From NCBI RefSeq assembly GCF_004331415.1, contig NZ_SJOP01000011.1, positions 124,001-188,000 of the forward strand: 64,000 nucleotides of DNA, read 5' to 3'. The notes beneath the pieces are model-generated. The model ran no database searches and was not told the DNA's origin. It was given only the letters and a program-made list of their open reading frames with translations. This document shows positions 8,157 to 15,921 of the stretch, one piece after another (positions within the stretch are counted from its first letter, which is position 1; the number at the start of each line of letters is the position of its first letter). The DNA comes from Kosakonia quasisacchari. Its GTDB lineage: Bacteria; Pseudomonadota; Gammaproteobacteria; Enterobacterales; Enterobacteriaceae. The position numbers and the translations under genes were made by a program.

Positions 8157-9386
8157 ATGTCATCGTCGCTGACCAGTCAATTAACGCATCGCTTCTTTCG
8201 CTATCTCAACATCACCAGCCAAAGCGATCCCAGCGCCACCACGTTACCCACGACTGTCGGGCAATTTGATATGGCGCGTGAACTGGCTAATGAGTTGAAA
8301 ACACTGGGTCTGGAACAGATTGTCATTGACAATCACGCGACCGTCACCGCCGTGAAAAAAGGCAATGTTCCGGGTGCGCCGCGCATTGGTTTTATCACCC
8401 ATATCGACACCGTAGATGTCGGTTTATCACCGCATATTTATCCGCAGATCCTGCGCTTTGAGGGGCAAGATCTCTGCCTGAACAACGTGCAAGATATCTG
8501 GCTGCGCGTTGATGAGCATCCGGAGATCCTCGCGTATCCGAATGAAGAGATTATTTTCAGTGACGGAACCAGCGTACTCGGCGCGGACAACAAAGCCGCC
8601 GTTACCGTGGTGATGACGCTGCTGGAAAACCTGACGCCAGAACAGCGTCACGGCGATATCGTGGTGGCCTTTGTGCCCGATGAAGAAGTGGGACTGCGCG
8701 GTGCGAAAGCGCTGGATTTAGCGCGTTTTGATGTTGATTTTGCCTGGACAATCGACTGCTGCGAACTGGGCGAAATTGTTTATGAGAATTTCAACGCCGC
8801 CAGCGCGCAAATCCAGTTTACCGGGGTGACCGCGCACCCGATGTCAGCGAAAGGCGTGCTGGTGAACCCGCTATTGATGGCGATGGATTACATCAGCCAT
8901 TTCGATCGCCAGCAAACGCCGGAGCACACAGAAGGACGCGAAGGCTATATCTGGTTTAACGGGATCAATGCCGTGCAGAGTTACGCGACGCTGAACGCCA
9001 ACATTCGTGACTTTGACAGCGAGAGTTTTGCGAAACGCAAACAGCAAATTGCCGATGTGGCAGCAAAAATTGCCGCCCAATATCCCACTGCGAAAGTTGA
9101 GTACAGCATTAGCGATACCTACAGCAATATCAGCAACGCGATTGGCGAAGATCGCCGGGCGATTGATTTACTGTTTGCAGCCATGGAATCGCTGGGTATC
9201 ACGCCAAAACCGACACCAATGCGCGGCGGCACCGACGGTGCAGCGCTTTCTGCTAAGGGTTTGCTGACACCAAATTTCTTCACCGGCGCGCATAATTTCC
9301 ACTCGCGTTTTGAGTTCTTGCCGCTGCGTGCCTTCGAAGCTTCATACAATGTGGCGCTGCAGCTTTGCCTGCTGGCGGCGCGCTAA
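8157..9386 (+). CDS. Peptidase T-like M20B aminopeptidase
   Basis: This 409-residue protein is of the length of peptidase T and shows M20 metallopeptidase motifs: metal-binding HxD in THIDTVD (His82, Asp84), DGTSVLGADNKAA, the catalytic PDEEVG, and a late His in GAHNFHSRFE. Peptidase T is a cytoplasmic zinc tripeptide aminopeptidase. This looks like a pepT paralogue rather than the housekeeping copy, because pot genes are not adjacent and it faces a peptide-binding protein. ATG at 8157 follows AAGGA at 6 bases. It shares a 106-bp divergent promoter region with the binding protein at 6455-8050, which suggests co-regulation: one imports peptides, the other cleaves them. Confidence 0.86.
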   Translation: MSSSLTSQLTHRFFRYLNITSQSDPSATTLPTTVGQFDMARELANELKTLGLEQIVIDNHATVTAVKKGNVPGAPRIGFITHIDTVDVGLSPHIYPQILRFEGQDLCLNNVQDIWLRVDEHPEILAYPNEEIIFSDGTSVLGADNKAAVTVVMTLLENLTPEQRHGDIVVAFVPDEEVGLRGAKALDLARFDVDFAWTIDCCELGEIVYENFNAASAQIQFTGVTAHPMSAKGVLVNPLLMAMDYISHFDRQQTPEHTEGREGYIWFNGINAVQSYATLNANIRDFDSESFAKRKQQIADVAAKIAAQYPTAKVEYSISDTYSNISNAIGEDRRAIDLLFAAMESLGITPKPTPMRGGTDGAALSAKGLLTPNFFTGAHNFHSRFEFLPLRAFEASYNVALQLCLLAAR

Positions 9387-9407
9387 ACAAGCTGAGCGGC
9401 GATGTCG

Positions 9408-9638
9408 TCAGAACTGAGCTGCATTAACCCTTTCAGTCCAATGGTGCCGGATGCGGATCTCACGAAAGTGCTGGATGGCCTTGCCATTCAGCATTTGGCG
9501 CGCCAGCGGTGACACTTCATCACCGTAATCCTCAAAGAGTTTGCCGGTGGCGTTTACCAGGCGAATAGCGAAACAGGCGTGATGCAGCGAGTGTTCATAG
9601 AAAAAACTGCGGACTGGCAGTATAAGAACCGGTGGCAT
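9408..9638 (-). CDS. Small hypothetical protein downstream of tehB
   Basis: A 76-codon frame begins with ATG at 9638, eight bases after a strong AAAGGAG, 35 bases beyond the tehB stop on the same strand. The product begins with a short hydrophobic stretch and contains charged segments (FEDYGDEVSPLARQM, FREIRIRHHW). I do not recognise the family. The ribosome site and operon-like position favour a real gene; the short length and lack of recognised homology argue for caution. No transmembrane segment or metal motif stands out. Confidence 0.5.
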   Translation of the reverse strand: MPPVLILPVRSFFYEHSLHHACFAIRLVNATGKLFEDYGDEVSPLARQMLNGKAIQHFREIRIRHHWTERVNAAQF

Positions 9639-9673
9639 CCTTCCGGCTCCTTTACTGCCTGCCGTGGGAAAAC

Positions 9674-10270
9674 TTACGCAGATTTGCGTGCCAGCAACGT
9701 GGCAAAGCGCAATTTTATGCGGTTGCCGTTGGCATCGGTGCGATGAAGCTCGCCAACCTCTTCGTTGTATTTCAGCAACTCCCAGCCCACGTAGTAATCG
9801 CGCAACTCACCCTCTTTAAAGGCAAACGGGAAGCCGACCGTGCACGGGAAATCTGCCGTGTCCATTGCCGCGACAATCAAGTTATAGCCGCCCGGTTTGG
9901 TGCAGCGCTGCATATTGGCAATCAGCCCTGGAATGGTTTTCGCTTCCAGAAACATCAGCACTACAGTCGAGAGAATAAAATCGTACTCGCCGTCAAAACT
10001 CAGGTTGTTGAGATCAACCGCCTCGATATGTAAGTTTTCCAGCCCTTCCGCTTCGCGGATATTTTGTAAGTTGCTCAGGCTGTTCGGATTTTTATCCCAC
10101 GCGGTGACGTCAAAACCCCGGTTGGCGAGAAAAAGACTGTTGCGGCCATTACCGCAGCCGAGATCCAGCGCTTTGCCCGGTTGGACATAATTAACGGCGT
10201 TAAGTACTTCCGAATGGGTCGGCGTCATGCTGTATTTTTCAGTAAAGTAGCTATCAGTGCGGGTGGTCAT
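9674..10270 (-). CDS. tehB: TehB, SAM-dependent tellurite methyltransferase
   Basis: This 198-residue protein is nearly identical in layout to E. coli TehB (197 residues). SAM-binding motif I is [15 protein letters not shown], and the conserved [20 protein letters not shown] segment is present. TehB is a cytoplasmic class I methyltransferase linked to tellurite detoxification. The ATG at 10270 was preferred over the upstream one at 10282 because it follows GAGGA at 6 bases and fits the family N-terminus. In K-12 tehB is translated downstream of tehA (a SLAC1-type channel); here tehA is absent and ydcK is the divergent neighbour, so TehB stands alone. Confidence 0.94.
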   Translation of the reverse strand: MTTRTDSYFTEKYSMTPTHSEVLNAVNYVQPGKALDLGCGNGRNSLFLANRGFDVTAWDKNPNSLSNLQNIREAEGLENLHIEAVDLNNLSFDGEYDFILSTVVLMFLEAKTIPGLIANMQRCTKPGGYNLIVAAMDTADFPCTVGFPFAFKEGELRDYYVGWELLKYNEEVGELHRTDANGNRIKLRFATLLARKSA

Positions 10271-10395
10271 GCTATTCCTCAATACGTCGCGAATTTATAA
10301 GTTGCATTTTTTGTGCATTTTATTGGTTTCGCTGGCGGATAGCCAGCAGCGTAAAATTTGCTACGTTTAACTCAGGCAGATCGAGGAAATGTAGC

Positions 10396-11376
10396 ATGAA
10401 TAAGTATCGACTCAGCGATGAGCAAAGGACAATGCGCTACCAGATTGGCGGCGAGAAGCGCTCTGTCGCGCTGCGCCAGATTATCGCCCTGCGCGATTTT
10501 AACGATGTAGTGGCGGGCAGCGCGGGTGGCTGGGTCGATAATGAAAATGTGCTCGATCAGCAGGGAAATTGCTGGATTTACGATGAAAACAGCATGGTTT
10601 TTCTTGGCAGCATGGTGCGTGGCGATGCACGTATCACCCAACCATGCGTGATTTGCCACGATGTCATTGTTCTTGATAATGCCTGGGTTGACGGCAGTAA
10701 TGTGAGCCACGGCGCGCAATTAAGTGACAGTGTCACGGTTCAGGCCTCCACCGTGCGCGGTTTATGTCATTTGCGTGGCGATGCGCGCATTCTCAACGGC
10801 TGCGACATCATTGCAGCCCAAGGTTTAACACCGGACAACGAACAGATTTTACAGATTTACGATCGCGCCACCGTCAGCCAGTCGCGCGTGGTGCATCAGG
10901 CGCAAATTTATGGCGATGCCATCGTCAATTATGCGTTTATCGAACACCGTGCCGAAGTCTTTGATTTCGCCCTGCTCGAAGGCAACGAACTCAATGACGT
11001 CTGGGTGTGCGACTGTGCCAAAGTGTATGGCTCCGCGCGCGTAGTCGCCGGGACGCTTGAGGATGAGATCCCGACGATTCGCTATAGCTCGCAGGTGGCA
11101 GAAAACGCGGTTGTAGAAGGCAACTGTATTTTAAAACACCACGTACTGGTTGGCGGTCGCGCCTGGTTACGCGGAGGGCCGCTGCAACTGGATGAAAAAG
11201 TGGTGATTCAGGGCAATGCGCGCATTCACGGTAATGTGCTGATCGAGCATCAGATTGAAATTGGCGGTGATGCGGTTGTCGACGCGCAGGAAGGCGAAAG
11301 TATTCTGTTACGCGGGCCGAAAGTGATTAACGACACGCAGCACATTACCCGCACGCCGCTGGTCGGCTCTTTATAA
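10396..11376 (+). CDS. ydcK: YdcK, left-handed beta-helix protein
   Basis: This 326-residue protein, the same length as E. coli YdcK, consists largely of hexapeptide-like repeats typical of left-handed parallel beta-helices (for example [41 protein letters not shown]). That fold is common in acyl/acetyltransferases, but YdcK itself has no established activity. It lacks a signal peptide and is probably cytoplasmic. The ATG at 10396 follows GAGGAA. It is divergent from tehB and is a backbone gene whose K-12 neighbour rimL lies 4 kb away here because of inserted genes. Confidence 0.92.
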   Translation: MNKYRLSDEQRTMRYQIGGEKRSVALRQIIALRDFNDVVAGSAGGWVDNENVLDQQGNCWIYDENSMVFLGSMVRGDARITQPCVICHDVIVLDNAWVDGSNVSHGAQLSDSVTVQASTVRGLCHLRGDARILNGCDIIAAQGLTPDNEQILQIYDRATVSQSRVVHQAQIYGDAIVNYAFIEHRAEVFDFALLEGNELNDVWVCDCAKVYGSARVVAGTLEDEIPTIRYSSQVAENAVVEGNCILKHHVLVGGRAWLRGGPLQLDEKVVIQGNARIHGNVLIEHQIEIGGDAVVDAQEGESILLRGPKVINDTQHITRTPLVGSL

Positions 11377-11492
11377 TTCGCTTGTCTGTTATTGATGCCG
11401 AAAATATAATCACCCGGCATTTTCCACTATGTCGTAGGCGTTACCGTCATCCAACGCGCCCAGGTTCCTGAGGGTCTCCGCTGAGAAAACAG

Positions 11493-11533
11493 GATCCCTA
11501 ATACAGGCGCGGCACTCACTTCTGATCCCTAAT
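11493..11533. promoter_or_regulatory. 10-bp direct repeats upstream of the SDR gene
   Basis: GATCCCTAAT occurs at 11493-11502 and again at 11524-11533, 31 bases apart (about three helical turns), 70-110 bases upstream of the dehydrogenase start. The spacing suits a regulator contacting the same face of the DNA twice. No adjacent regulator gene is present, so the assignment is speculative. Confidence 0.3.
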
Positions 11534-11604
11534 TTCCCGTTACCTTCCCGGTTGCGGGATTGTGTCGTCGCCTTTCCATTACGCATCACTGGAGAGGACG
11601 TTTT

Positions 11605-12357
11605 ATGAACATTAGCGGTAACACCATTCTTATCACCGGCGCAACCAGCGGCATTGGCCGTGCGCTGGCTGAAGCGCTGTATGCACGAGGTAATCAGGTC
11701 ATCATTACCGGCCGCCGTCAGGCGCTGCTGGATGAGGTAACGCGTAATAACCCCGGAATGGCGGGATTCCAATTGGATGTTGATGATGCGGCAATGCTTG
11801 CTGCGCTCACCAAACGCGTCAGCTCGCAGTATCCGCGGCTGAATGTGCTGATTGCCAATGCCGGGATTTCAGGCAAAGAAGATTATGCCACTGGCAACGG
11901 GGATGCAGAGATGGCGCAGGCGATCGTCGCGACCAATATTGTTGGGGTTATCCGGACTGTCGCTGCATTTTTGCCTTTGATTCAACACCAGCCGAAAGCC
12001 ACACTACTGGCGACCAGTTCGGCGCTGGCGTTTCTGCCAAGAGCCGATTTCCCCACTTACTGCGCCAGCAAAGCCTTTTTGCATACGTGGCTGGTTTGTT
12101 TGCGCCATCAACTTCGCCATATCCCTGTTGAAGTCCTTGAGCTTTCACCCCCCTATGTACAAACAACGCTCACCGGCGCGCAGCAGGCAACCGATCCGCG
12201 CGCGATGGCGTTGCCTGCTTATATCCGTGAAGTAATGTCAATGATTGAGCACGGCGATCACCCTGCGGGTGAAATCGTGCTGGAGCGTGATAAACACCGG
12301 CGCTGGGCGGAAAAAGACGGCACCTTCGCCACGCTCTTTGCGGCGATGAACCCCTAA
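11605..12357 (+). CDS. Short-chain dehydrogenase/reductase, DltE-like
   Basis: This 250-residue classical SDR has the NAD(P)-binding glycine motif TGATSGIGRALAEAL near the N-terminus, NAG in VLIANAGISG, and the catalytic YCASK (YxxxK). The TGRRQALL segment after beta-2 favours NADP(H). Members similar to B. subtilis DltE are annotated as oxidoreductases without an assigned substrate. The ATG at 11605 gives a standard SDR N-terminus and follows GGAGAGGA. It is a single gene, closed by a good intrinsic terminator, and is not part of the K-12 backbone. Confidence 0.87.
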   Translation: MNISGNTILITGATSGIGRALAEALYARGNQVIITGRRQALLDEVTRNNPGMAGFQLDVDDAAMLAALTKRVSSQYPRLNVLIANAGISGKEDYATGNGDAEMAQAIVATNIVGVIRTVAAFLPLIQHQPKATLLATSSALAFLPRADFPTYCASKAFLHTWLVCLRHQLRHIPVEVLELSPPYVQTTLTGAQQATDPRAMALPAYIREVMSMIEHGDHPAGEIVLERDKHRRWAEKDGTFATLFAAMNP

Positions 12358-12366
12358 TAATACCGG

Positions 12367-12399
12367 GCCTGCAACGTAAATTCTGTTGCAGGCTTTTTT
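12367..12399 (+). terminator. Intrinsic terminator of the SDR gene
   Basis: A perfect 9-bp stem (GCCTGCAAC / GTTGCAGGC) with a 9-base loop is followed by six T residues, ten bases after the stop codon. Confidence 0.9.
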
Positions 12400-12424
12400 C
12401 ACAAAAGTTTTTTTTCTTCCTCGT

Positions 12425-12449
12425 GGAATAAACGCGCCGTTGCTTCGTC
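12425..12449 (+). promoter_or_regulatory. Candidate ECF sigma-dependent promoter of the catalase operon
   Basis: GGAATA (12425-12430) and CGTC (12446-12449) are separated by 15 bases and lie 31 bases upstream of the first ATG of the operon. The pair resembles ECF sigma promoters, which often have a GGAAYx -35 and a CGTC-type -10. Because the operon encodes its own ECF sigma factor, autoregulation is likely; this is inference. Confidence 0.55.
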
Positions 12450-12480
12450 TTATCCGCTCATGATTAGCAGGTGAGCAACT

Positions 12481-13536
12481 ATGACAAACACTCCATTTAC
12501 GACCGGCCAGATCATTGCGCGTCTCGCCGTGATAGCACTTATTCCCCTGGTGTTGATTGTGCTGTTTCTCTGGGGCGGCGGTTGGTTAACGCCACAGCGC
12601 CTGAGCGCAGACAAACTGGTGAATGTCTTACAACAAGCGGGCGGCGAACATCCGGGTTACCGGCGAAATCACGCCAAAGGTCTCTGTGTTATTGGTAGTT
12701 TTATCTCCAACGGCAATGCCAGCACGCTATCGCGCGCCTCGGTGTTTGCGGCGGGTGAAACGCCGGTAACCGGACGTTTTGCCATTGCCGGAGGCAACCC
12801 TGCCGCGCCGGATTACGCCGTTCCCGTGCGCAGTATGGCGCTGGCGTTTCAGCTGGCGAACGGCGAACAGTGGCGCACCGGCATGAATGCGATGCCCTTC
12901 TTCCCGGTCTCCACCGTTGAGCAATTTTATGAATTACAGGTTGCCTCGCTACCTGATGCGGCAACCGGCAAACCGAATGCGGATAAATTTACCGCCTTTG
13001 TGCAAAAGAATCCCGAAATCAAGCCATTTCTGGCGTGGGCAAAGCAGAATGTTCCCTCTTCAAGCTGGGCCAGCGATCGCTTTAACAGCCTGAACGCGTT
13101 CCGTTTTATGGATAAGTCCGGCATGGCGCATCTGGTTCGCTGGAGCATGGTGCCGCATACCGATTATCGGCCCATCAGTGCGGAAGAAAAAAAGGATAAA
13201 GATTTCCTGCAAACCGATCTTAAACAGCGTCTGGCGCAAGGGCCGCTGAAATGGGATCTGTTGGTCACGGTTGCCCAGCCGGGTGACGATGGCAGTAATG
13301 CCACGAAAATCTGGCCAGCAGACAGACAAACGGTCAACGCCGGAACGCTGGTACTCACCCATGCAACAGAACAGCAAAATGGGCCGTGCAATGACATCAA
13401 TTACGATCCGCTGATCCTGCCGGATGGCATTGCCGCCTCTGACGATCCGTTACTTAATGCGCGTTCAGCAGCCTATGCTAAATCTTACAATGCGCGCACC
13501 CGCGAACAATCCGCCCAGGCTGGAGCTCATTTATGA
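12481..13536 (+). CDS. Membrane-anchored catalase-family peroxidase (SrpA-like)
   Basis: This 351-residue protein has one N-terminal membrane helix (about residues 11-31) followed by a minimal catalase-fold domain. The distal haem His is His64 in RRNHAKG, and the proximal Tyr is Tyr332 in the RxxxY motif RSAAYAKSY. Small catalases of this kind usually show peroxidase rather than strong catalase activity. With the anchor, the haem domain probably sits in the periplasm and could take electrons from the cytochrome b561 encoded next; the stop and next start overlap (ATGA). It is the first gene of the operon with an ECF sigma/anti-sigma pair. Redox activity is inferred from the fold, not shown. 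Confidence 0.86.
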   Translation: MTNTPFTTGQIIARLAVIALIPLVLIVLFLWGGGWLTPQRLSADKLVNVLQQAGGEHPGYRRNHAKGLCVIGSFISNGNASTLSRASVFAAGETPVTGRFAIAGGNPAAPDYAVPVRSMALAFQLANGEQWRTGMNAMPFFPVSTVEQFYELQVASLPDAATGKPNADKFTAFVQKNPEIKPFLAWAKQNVPSSSWASDRFNSLNAFRFMDKSGMAHLVRWSMVPHTDYRPISAEEKKDKDFLQTDLKQRLAQGPLKWDLLVTVAQPGDDGSNATKIWPADRQTVNAGTLVLTHATEQQNGPCNDINYDPLILPDGIAASDDPLLNARSAAYAKSYNARTREQSAQAGAHL

Positions 13537-14069
13537 AACAGGTTGCGTATTTCCACCCGGCGCTGCGCGTGCTGCACTGGTTAATGGCGGCAGCGATCGT
13601 GGCGATGCTGTTTATTGGCGTCGTGATGGTTTCCACCGTCTCATCCCTGCACAGCCTGCTGGTGTCCATTCACAAACCGCTGGGTTTAATGATTCTTGTG
13701 CTGGTGCTGGTCCGTCTGTGGTTACGGTTTTATACTGCCACGCCCGCGTTACCGGCGACTCTTCCGGGTTGGCAACGCGCGATGGCGCACCTCTCACATT
13801 GGGCGCTTTATGCCATGATGATTGCGCAGCCGCTGATTGGCTGGGGAATGCTTTCGGCAGCGGGCTACCCGGTATCGGTCGGGGGTTGGGTGTTACCGCC
13901 TATCCTGCCGGTGAGTAATGATGTTTACGCACTGCTGCGTCCGTTGCATTCCCTGGTGGCACTGGCGCTGTTCGCAACGGTGATGCTGCATTTAGCCGCT
14001 GCGTTATTTCATGCCCTCGTGCTCCGCGATGGCGTATTTGAGAGTATGTCGGGAACGCGCAAGCGATGA
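13533..14069 (+). CDS. Cytochrome b561-family membrane protein
   Basis: This 178-residue protein has four hydrophobic helices and the histidines expected of a dihaem b561: His8/His15 (HPALRVLHW), His47 (IHKPLG), His139 (PLHSL) and His153 (VMLHLAAALFH). Such proteins oxidise quinol in the inner membrane and pass electrons to a periplasmic partner. The 4-base overlap with the catalase-like gene implies translational coupling and a shared function, probably quinol-driven peroxide reduction. It is distinct from cybB in this same window (37362-37892), which keeps the K-12 location. Confidence 0.88.
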   Translation: MKQVAYFHPALRVLHWLMAAAIVAMLFIGVVMVSTVSSLHSLLVSIHKPLGLMILVLVLVRLWLRFYTATPALPATLPGWQRAMAHLSHWALYAMMIAQPLIGWGMLSAAGYPVSVGGWVLPPILPVSNDVYALLRPLHSLVALALFATVMLHLAAALFHALVLRDGVFESMSGTRKR

Positions 14070-14078
14070 AGGCAAGCT

Positions 14079-14585
14079 ATGCAACTGACTGATGATGAGA
14101 TTCGTCAGGTGATGCCACATTTGCAACGCTTTGCACTGTGGCTAACCCGCAACCCGCACAGCGCGGAAGATTTGGTGCAAAGTTGCCTGATGAAAGCGCT
14201 GACGCGCAGCCCGGATAATCATGGCGAACGGAGCCTGCGCGCCTGGCTGTTTGCCATTCTTTACCGCCAATTTATTGACGCCGAGCGGCGCAAGCGACGG
14301 TATATGAAAATCCTCGCTTTTTTTACCGGCGAGGAAGCCATCAGCGCATCTACCGAATCACTGGCGATGGCGGATGATACGCTGGCGGTGTTCGCCACGC
14401 TGCCCACAGATTATCGTGTCATTCTGTTGCTGGTGAGCATTGAAGGGCTGAGTTATAAAGAAGTCGCCCAAACGCTCGATATCCCGACCGGCACCGTGAT
14501 GTCGCGCCTGTCGCGAGCGCGTAAATTGCTACATGAGAAACTAGACGGTACGGCCACGCCGCTGCCGCTGAGGAGACTGAAATGA
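14079..14585 (+). CDS. ECF-subfamily RNA polymerase sigma factor
   Basis: This 168-residue protein has only regions sigma-2 (about residues 12-75, with HSAEDLVQSCLMKAL and RAWLFAILYRQFIDAERR) and sigma-4 (about 105-160, with GLSYKEVAQTLDIPTGTVMSRLSRAR). This is the two-domain layout of ECF sigma factors. It sits third in the operon, and its stop overlaps the start of the membrane anti-sigma gene by 4 bases. It presumably directs transcription from the GGAATA/CGTC promoter at 12425 and perhaps elsewhere on the genome. The inducing signal is not visible; oxidants are a fair guess from the neighbours. Confidence 0.92.
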   Translation: MQLTDDEIRQVMPHLQRFALWLTRNPHSAEDLVQSCLMKALTRSPDNHGERSLRAWLFAILYRQFIDAERRKRRYMKILAFFTGEEAISASTESLAMADDTLAVFATLPTDYRVILLLVSIEGLSYKEVAQTLDIPTGTVMSRLSRARKLLHEKLDGTATPLPLRRLK

Positions 14586-15328
14586 CGTTGCCACCGGATG
14601 AACACGATCTGCATGCCTGGATGGATGGCGAAACCGATGAGGCGACCTCAGCGCGTGTCGAGCGCTATCTGGCAGAAAACCCCGATGCCGCCGCGCAGGT
14701 TGCGGGCTGGCGTCGCGACGCGCAGCAACTCCGCCAGGCCATGAGCCAGCAAGCTATTGTCCTGGAAAAACCGGAGCCGCATTATTTACGCCGCCAGGTA
14801 CGCCAGCAGCGCCAGTGGAAACTGGCCACCGCGTTCGCGTTGGTGCTGGCGCTAAGCGTTGGCGGCTACACAGGCTGGCAGTTAAAAGAGTCGCAGATGT
14901 TGATGACTCATCAGCCGATGGAGGACGCGGTTCAGGCCTATAAACTTTTTGATAATGCTGCGTTAACGCCCATGGATGTGGTGGCAAGCCAGCAAACCGA
15001 ACTCACCCGCTGGGTCGCCCGGTATTTCATCAACGGCAACCAGCCGCCAAATCTTGAACAGTATGGTTTCACGTTATCCGGCGCGAGGCTTATTGCCACC
15101 GCGCAAGGCCCGGCGGCGCTGATTATGTATCAGGACAGAAACGGAACGCGGGTCGGCTGGTATATCCGCCCATTAAGCCCGGTCAAACTTCCCCATGGGG
15201 AACGCGAGGCAGAAGATGTGATGGCGCAGTACTGGAGTGATGATCACTACAACTACGCGCTGGTGACACCGATGAACTCACCGGCGGTAAATGGCCTGCG
15301 CAAAGCGGTGTCACAGGCCACCAGTTAG
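14582..15328 (+). CDS. Transmembrane anti-sigma factor
   Basis: This 248-residue protein has an N-terminal cytoplasmic domain with the short anti-sigma start typical of the group (DEHDLHAWMDGETDE), a single transmembrane helix near residues 81-98, and a periplasmic domain of about 150 residues. The zinc motif HxxxCxxC of ZAS-type anti-sigmas is absent, so sensing by zinc/thiol release is unlikely; the periplasmic domain is the probable sensor. ATGA overlap with the sigma gene supports a sigma/anti-sigma pair. The 3' end overlaps convergent rimL by 4 bases. Confidence 0.86.
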   Translation: MTLPPDEHDLHAWMDGETDEATSARVERYLAENPDAAAQVAGWRRDAQQLRQAMSQQAIVLEKPEPHYLRRQVRQQRQWKLATAFALVLALSVGGYTGWQLKESQMLMTHQPMEDAVQAYKLFDNAALTPMDVVASQQTELTRWVARYFINGNQPPNLEQYGFTLSGARLIATAQGPAALIMYQDRNGTRVGWYIRPLSPVKLPHGEREAEDVMAQYWSDDHYNYALVTPMNSPAVNGLRKAVSQATS

Positions 15329-15876
15329 CGCGATCGGGACTTATCGACGATCTTCGCCCAGATATTCTGGTCGTCGTAGCTGCCGTTGAGAAACTCCGCC
15401 TGTTTGAGGCAGCCTTCAAGCGTAAAGCCGTTGCGTTCGGCTACCTGATTGCTGGACGTGTTCGCCACCCGGCATTTGATGACAAAGCGCCGGATCTCGC
15501 CGCGGCGGGCGTAAAAATCGATCATGGCCTGCATGGCCTGAGACAAAATCCCCTGCCGCTGGCAATCTTCATCCAGCCAGTAGCCGATATAGGCCGTTTT
15601 GTTTAGCGGCTCAATCGAATTAAACGCCAGCACCCCCACCAGCACATCGTCGCGCACAATCATGAACATTTTGGCGTAACCGCGCTGGTGCAGCAGCATG
15701 TTGCTCTGCGCGGTTTTGCGGGTGTCATCAACGGAGGTGACAGAGTGCGGCCAGTTGAGAAACTGCTGTAGCCAGTCGCGGTTTTTGACAATTAACTGGT
15801 GAAGGTCGTGCACAAACCGCTCGTCGACGGCGTGCAGCATGAGGTGGTCATTTACCGGAATAACGGTATCGTCCAT
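15325..15876 (-). CDS. rimL: RimL, ribosomal protein L7/L12 N-terminal serine acetyltransferase
   Basis: This 183-residue GNAT enzyme matches E. coli RimL (179 residues), with MLLHQRGYAKMFMIV, PLNKTAYIGYWLDE and the C-terminal RNGFTLEGCLKQAEFLNG. RimL converts L12 to L7 by acetylating its N-terminal serine and can act on some other substrates. ATG at 15876 follows GGAG; the upstream Met at 15894 falls inside a hairpin and was rejected. It lies 45 bases downstream of opgD on the same strand. The small ydcH gene found between them in K-12 is missing. Confidence 0.92.
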   Translation of the reverse strand: MDDTVIPVNDHLMLHAVDERFVHDLHQLIVKNRDWLQQFLNWPHSVTSVDDTRKTAQSNMLLHQRGYAKMFMIVRDDVLVGVLAFNSIEPLNKTAYIGYWLDEDCQRQGILSQAMQAMIDFYARRGEIRRFVIKCRVANTSSNQVAERNGFTLEGCLKQAEFLNGSYDDQNIWAKIVDKSRSR

Positions 15877-15893
15877 TGCAGCTCCACAAAGCA

Positions 15894-15915
15894 TTCGCCC
15901 CCAAACGGGGGCGAA
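15894..15915 (-). terminator. Hairpin between opgD and rimL
   Basis: A perfect 9-bp stem (TTCGCCCCC / GGGGGCGAA) with a 4-base loop immediately follows the opgD stop. There is no strong U-run, so it may only attenuate transcription into rimL. Confidence 0.5.
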
Positions 15916-15921
15916 GTGAGA

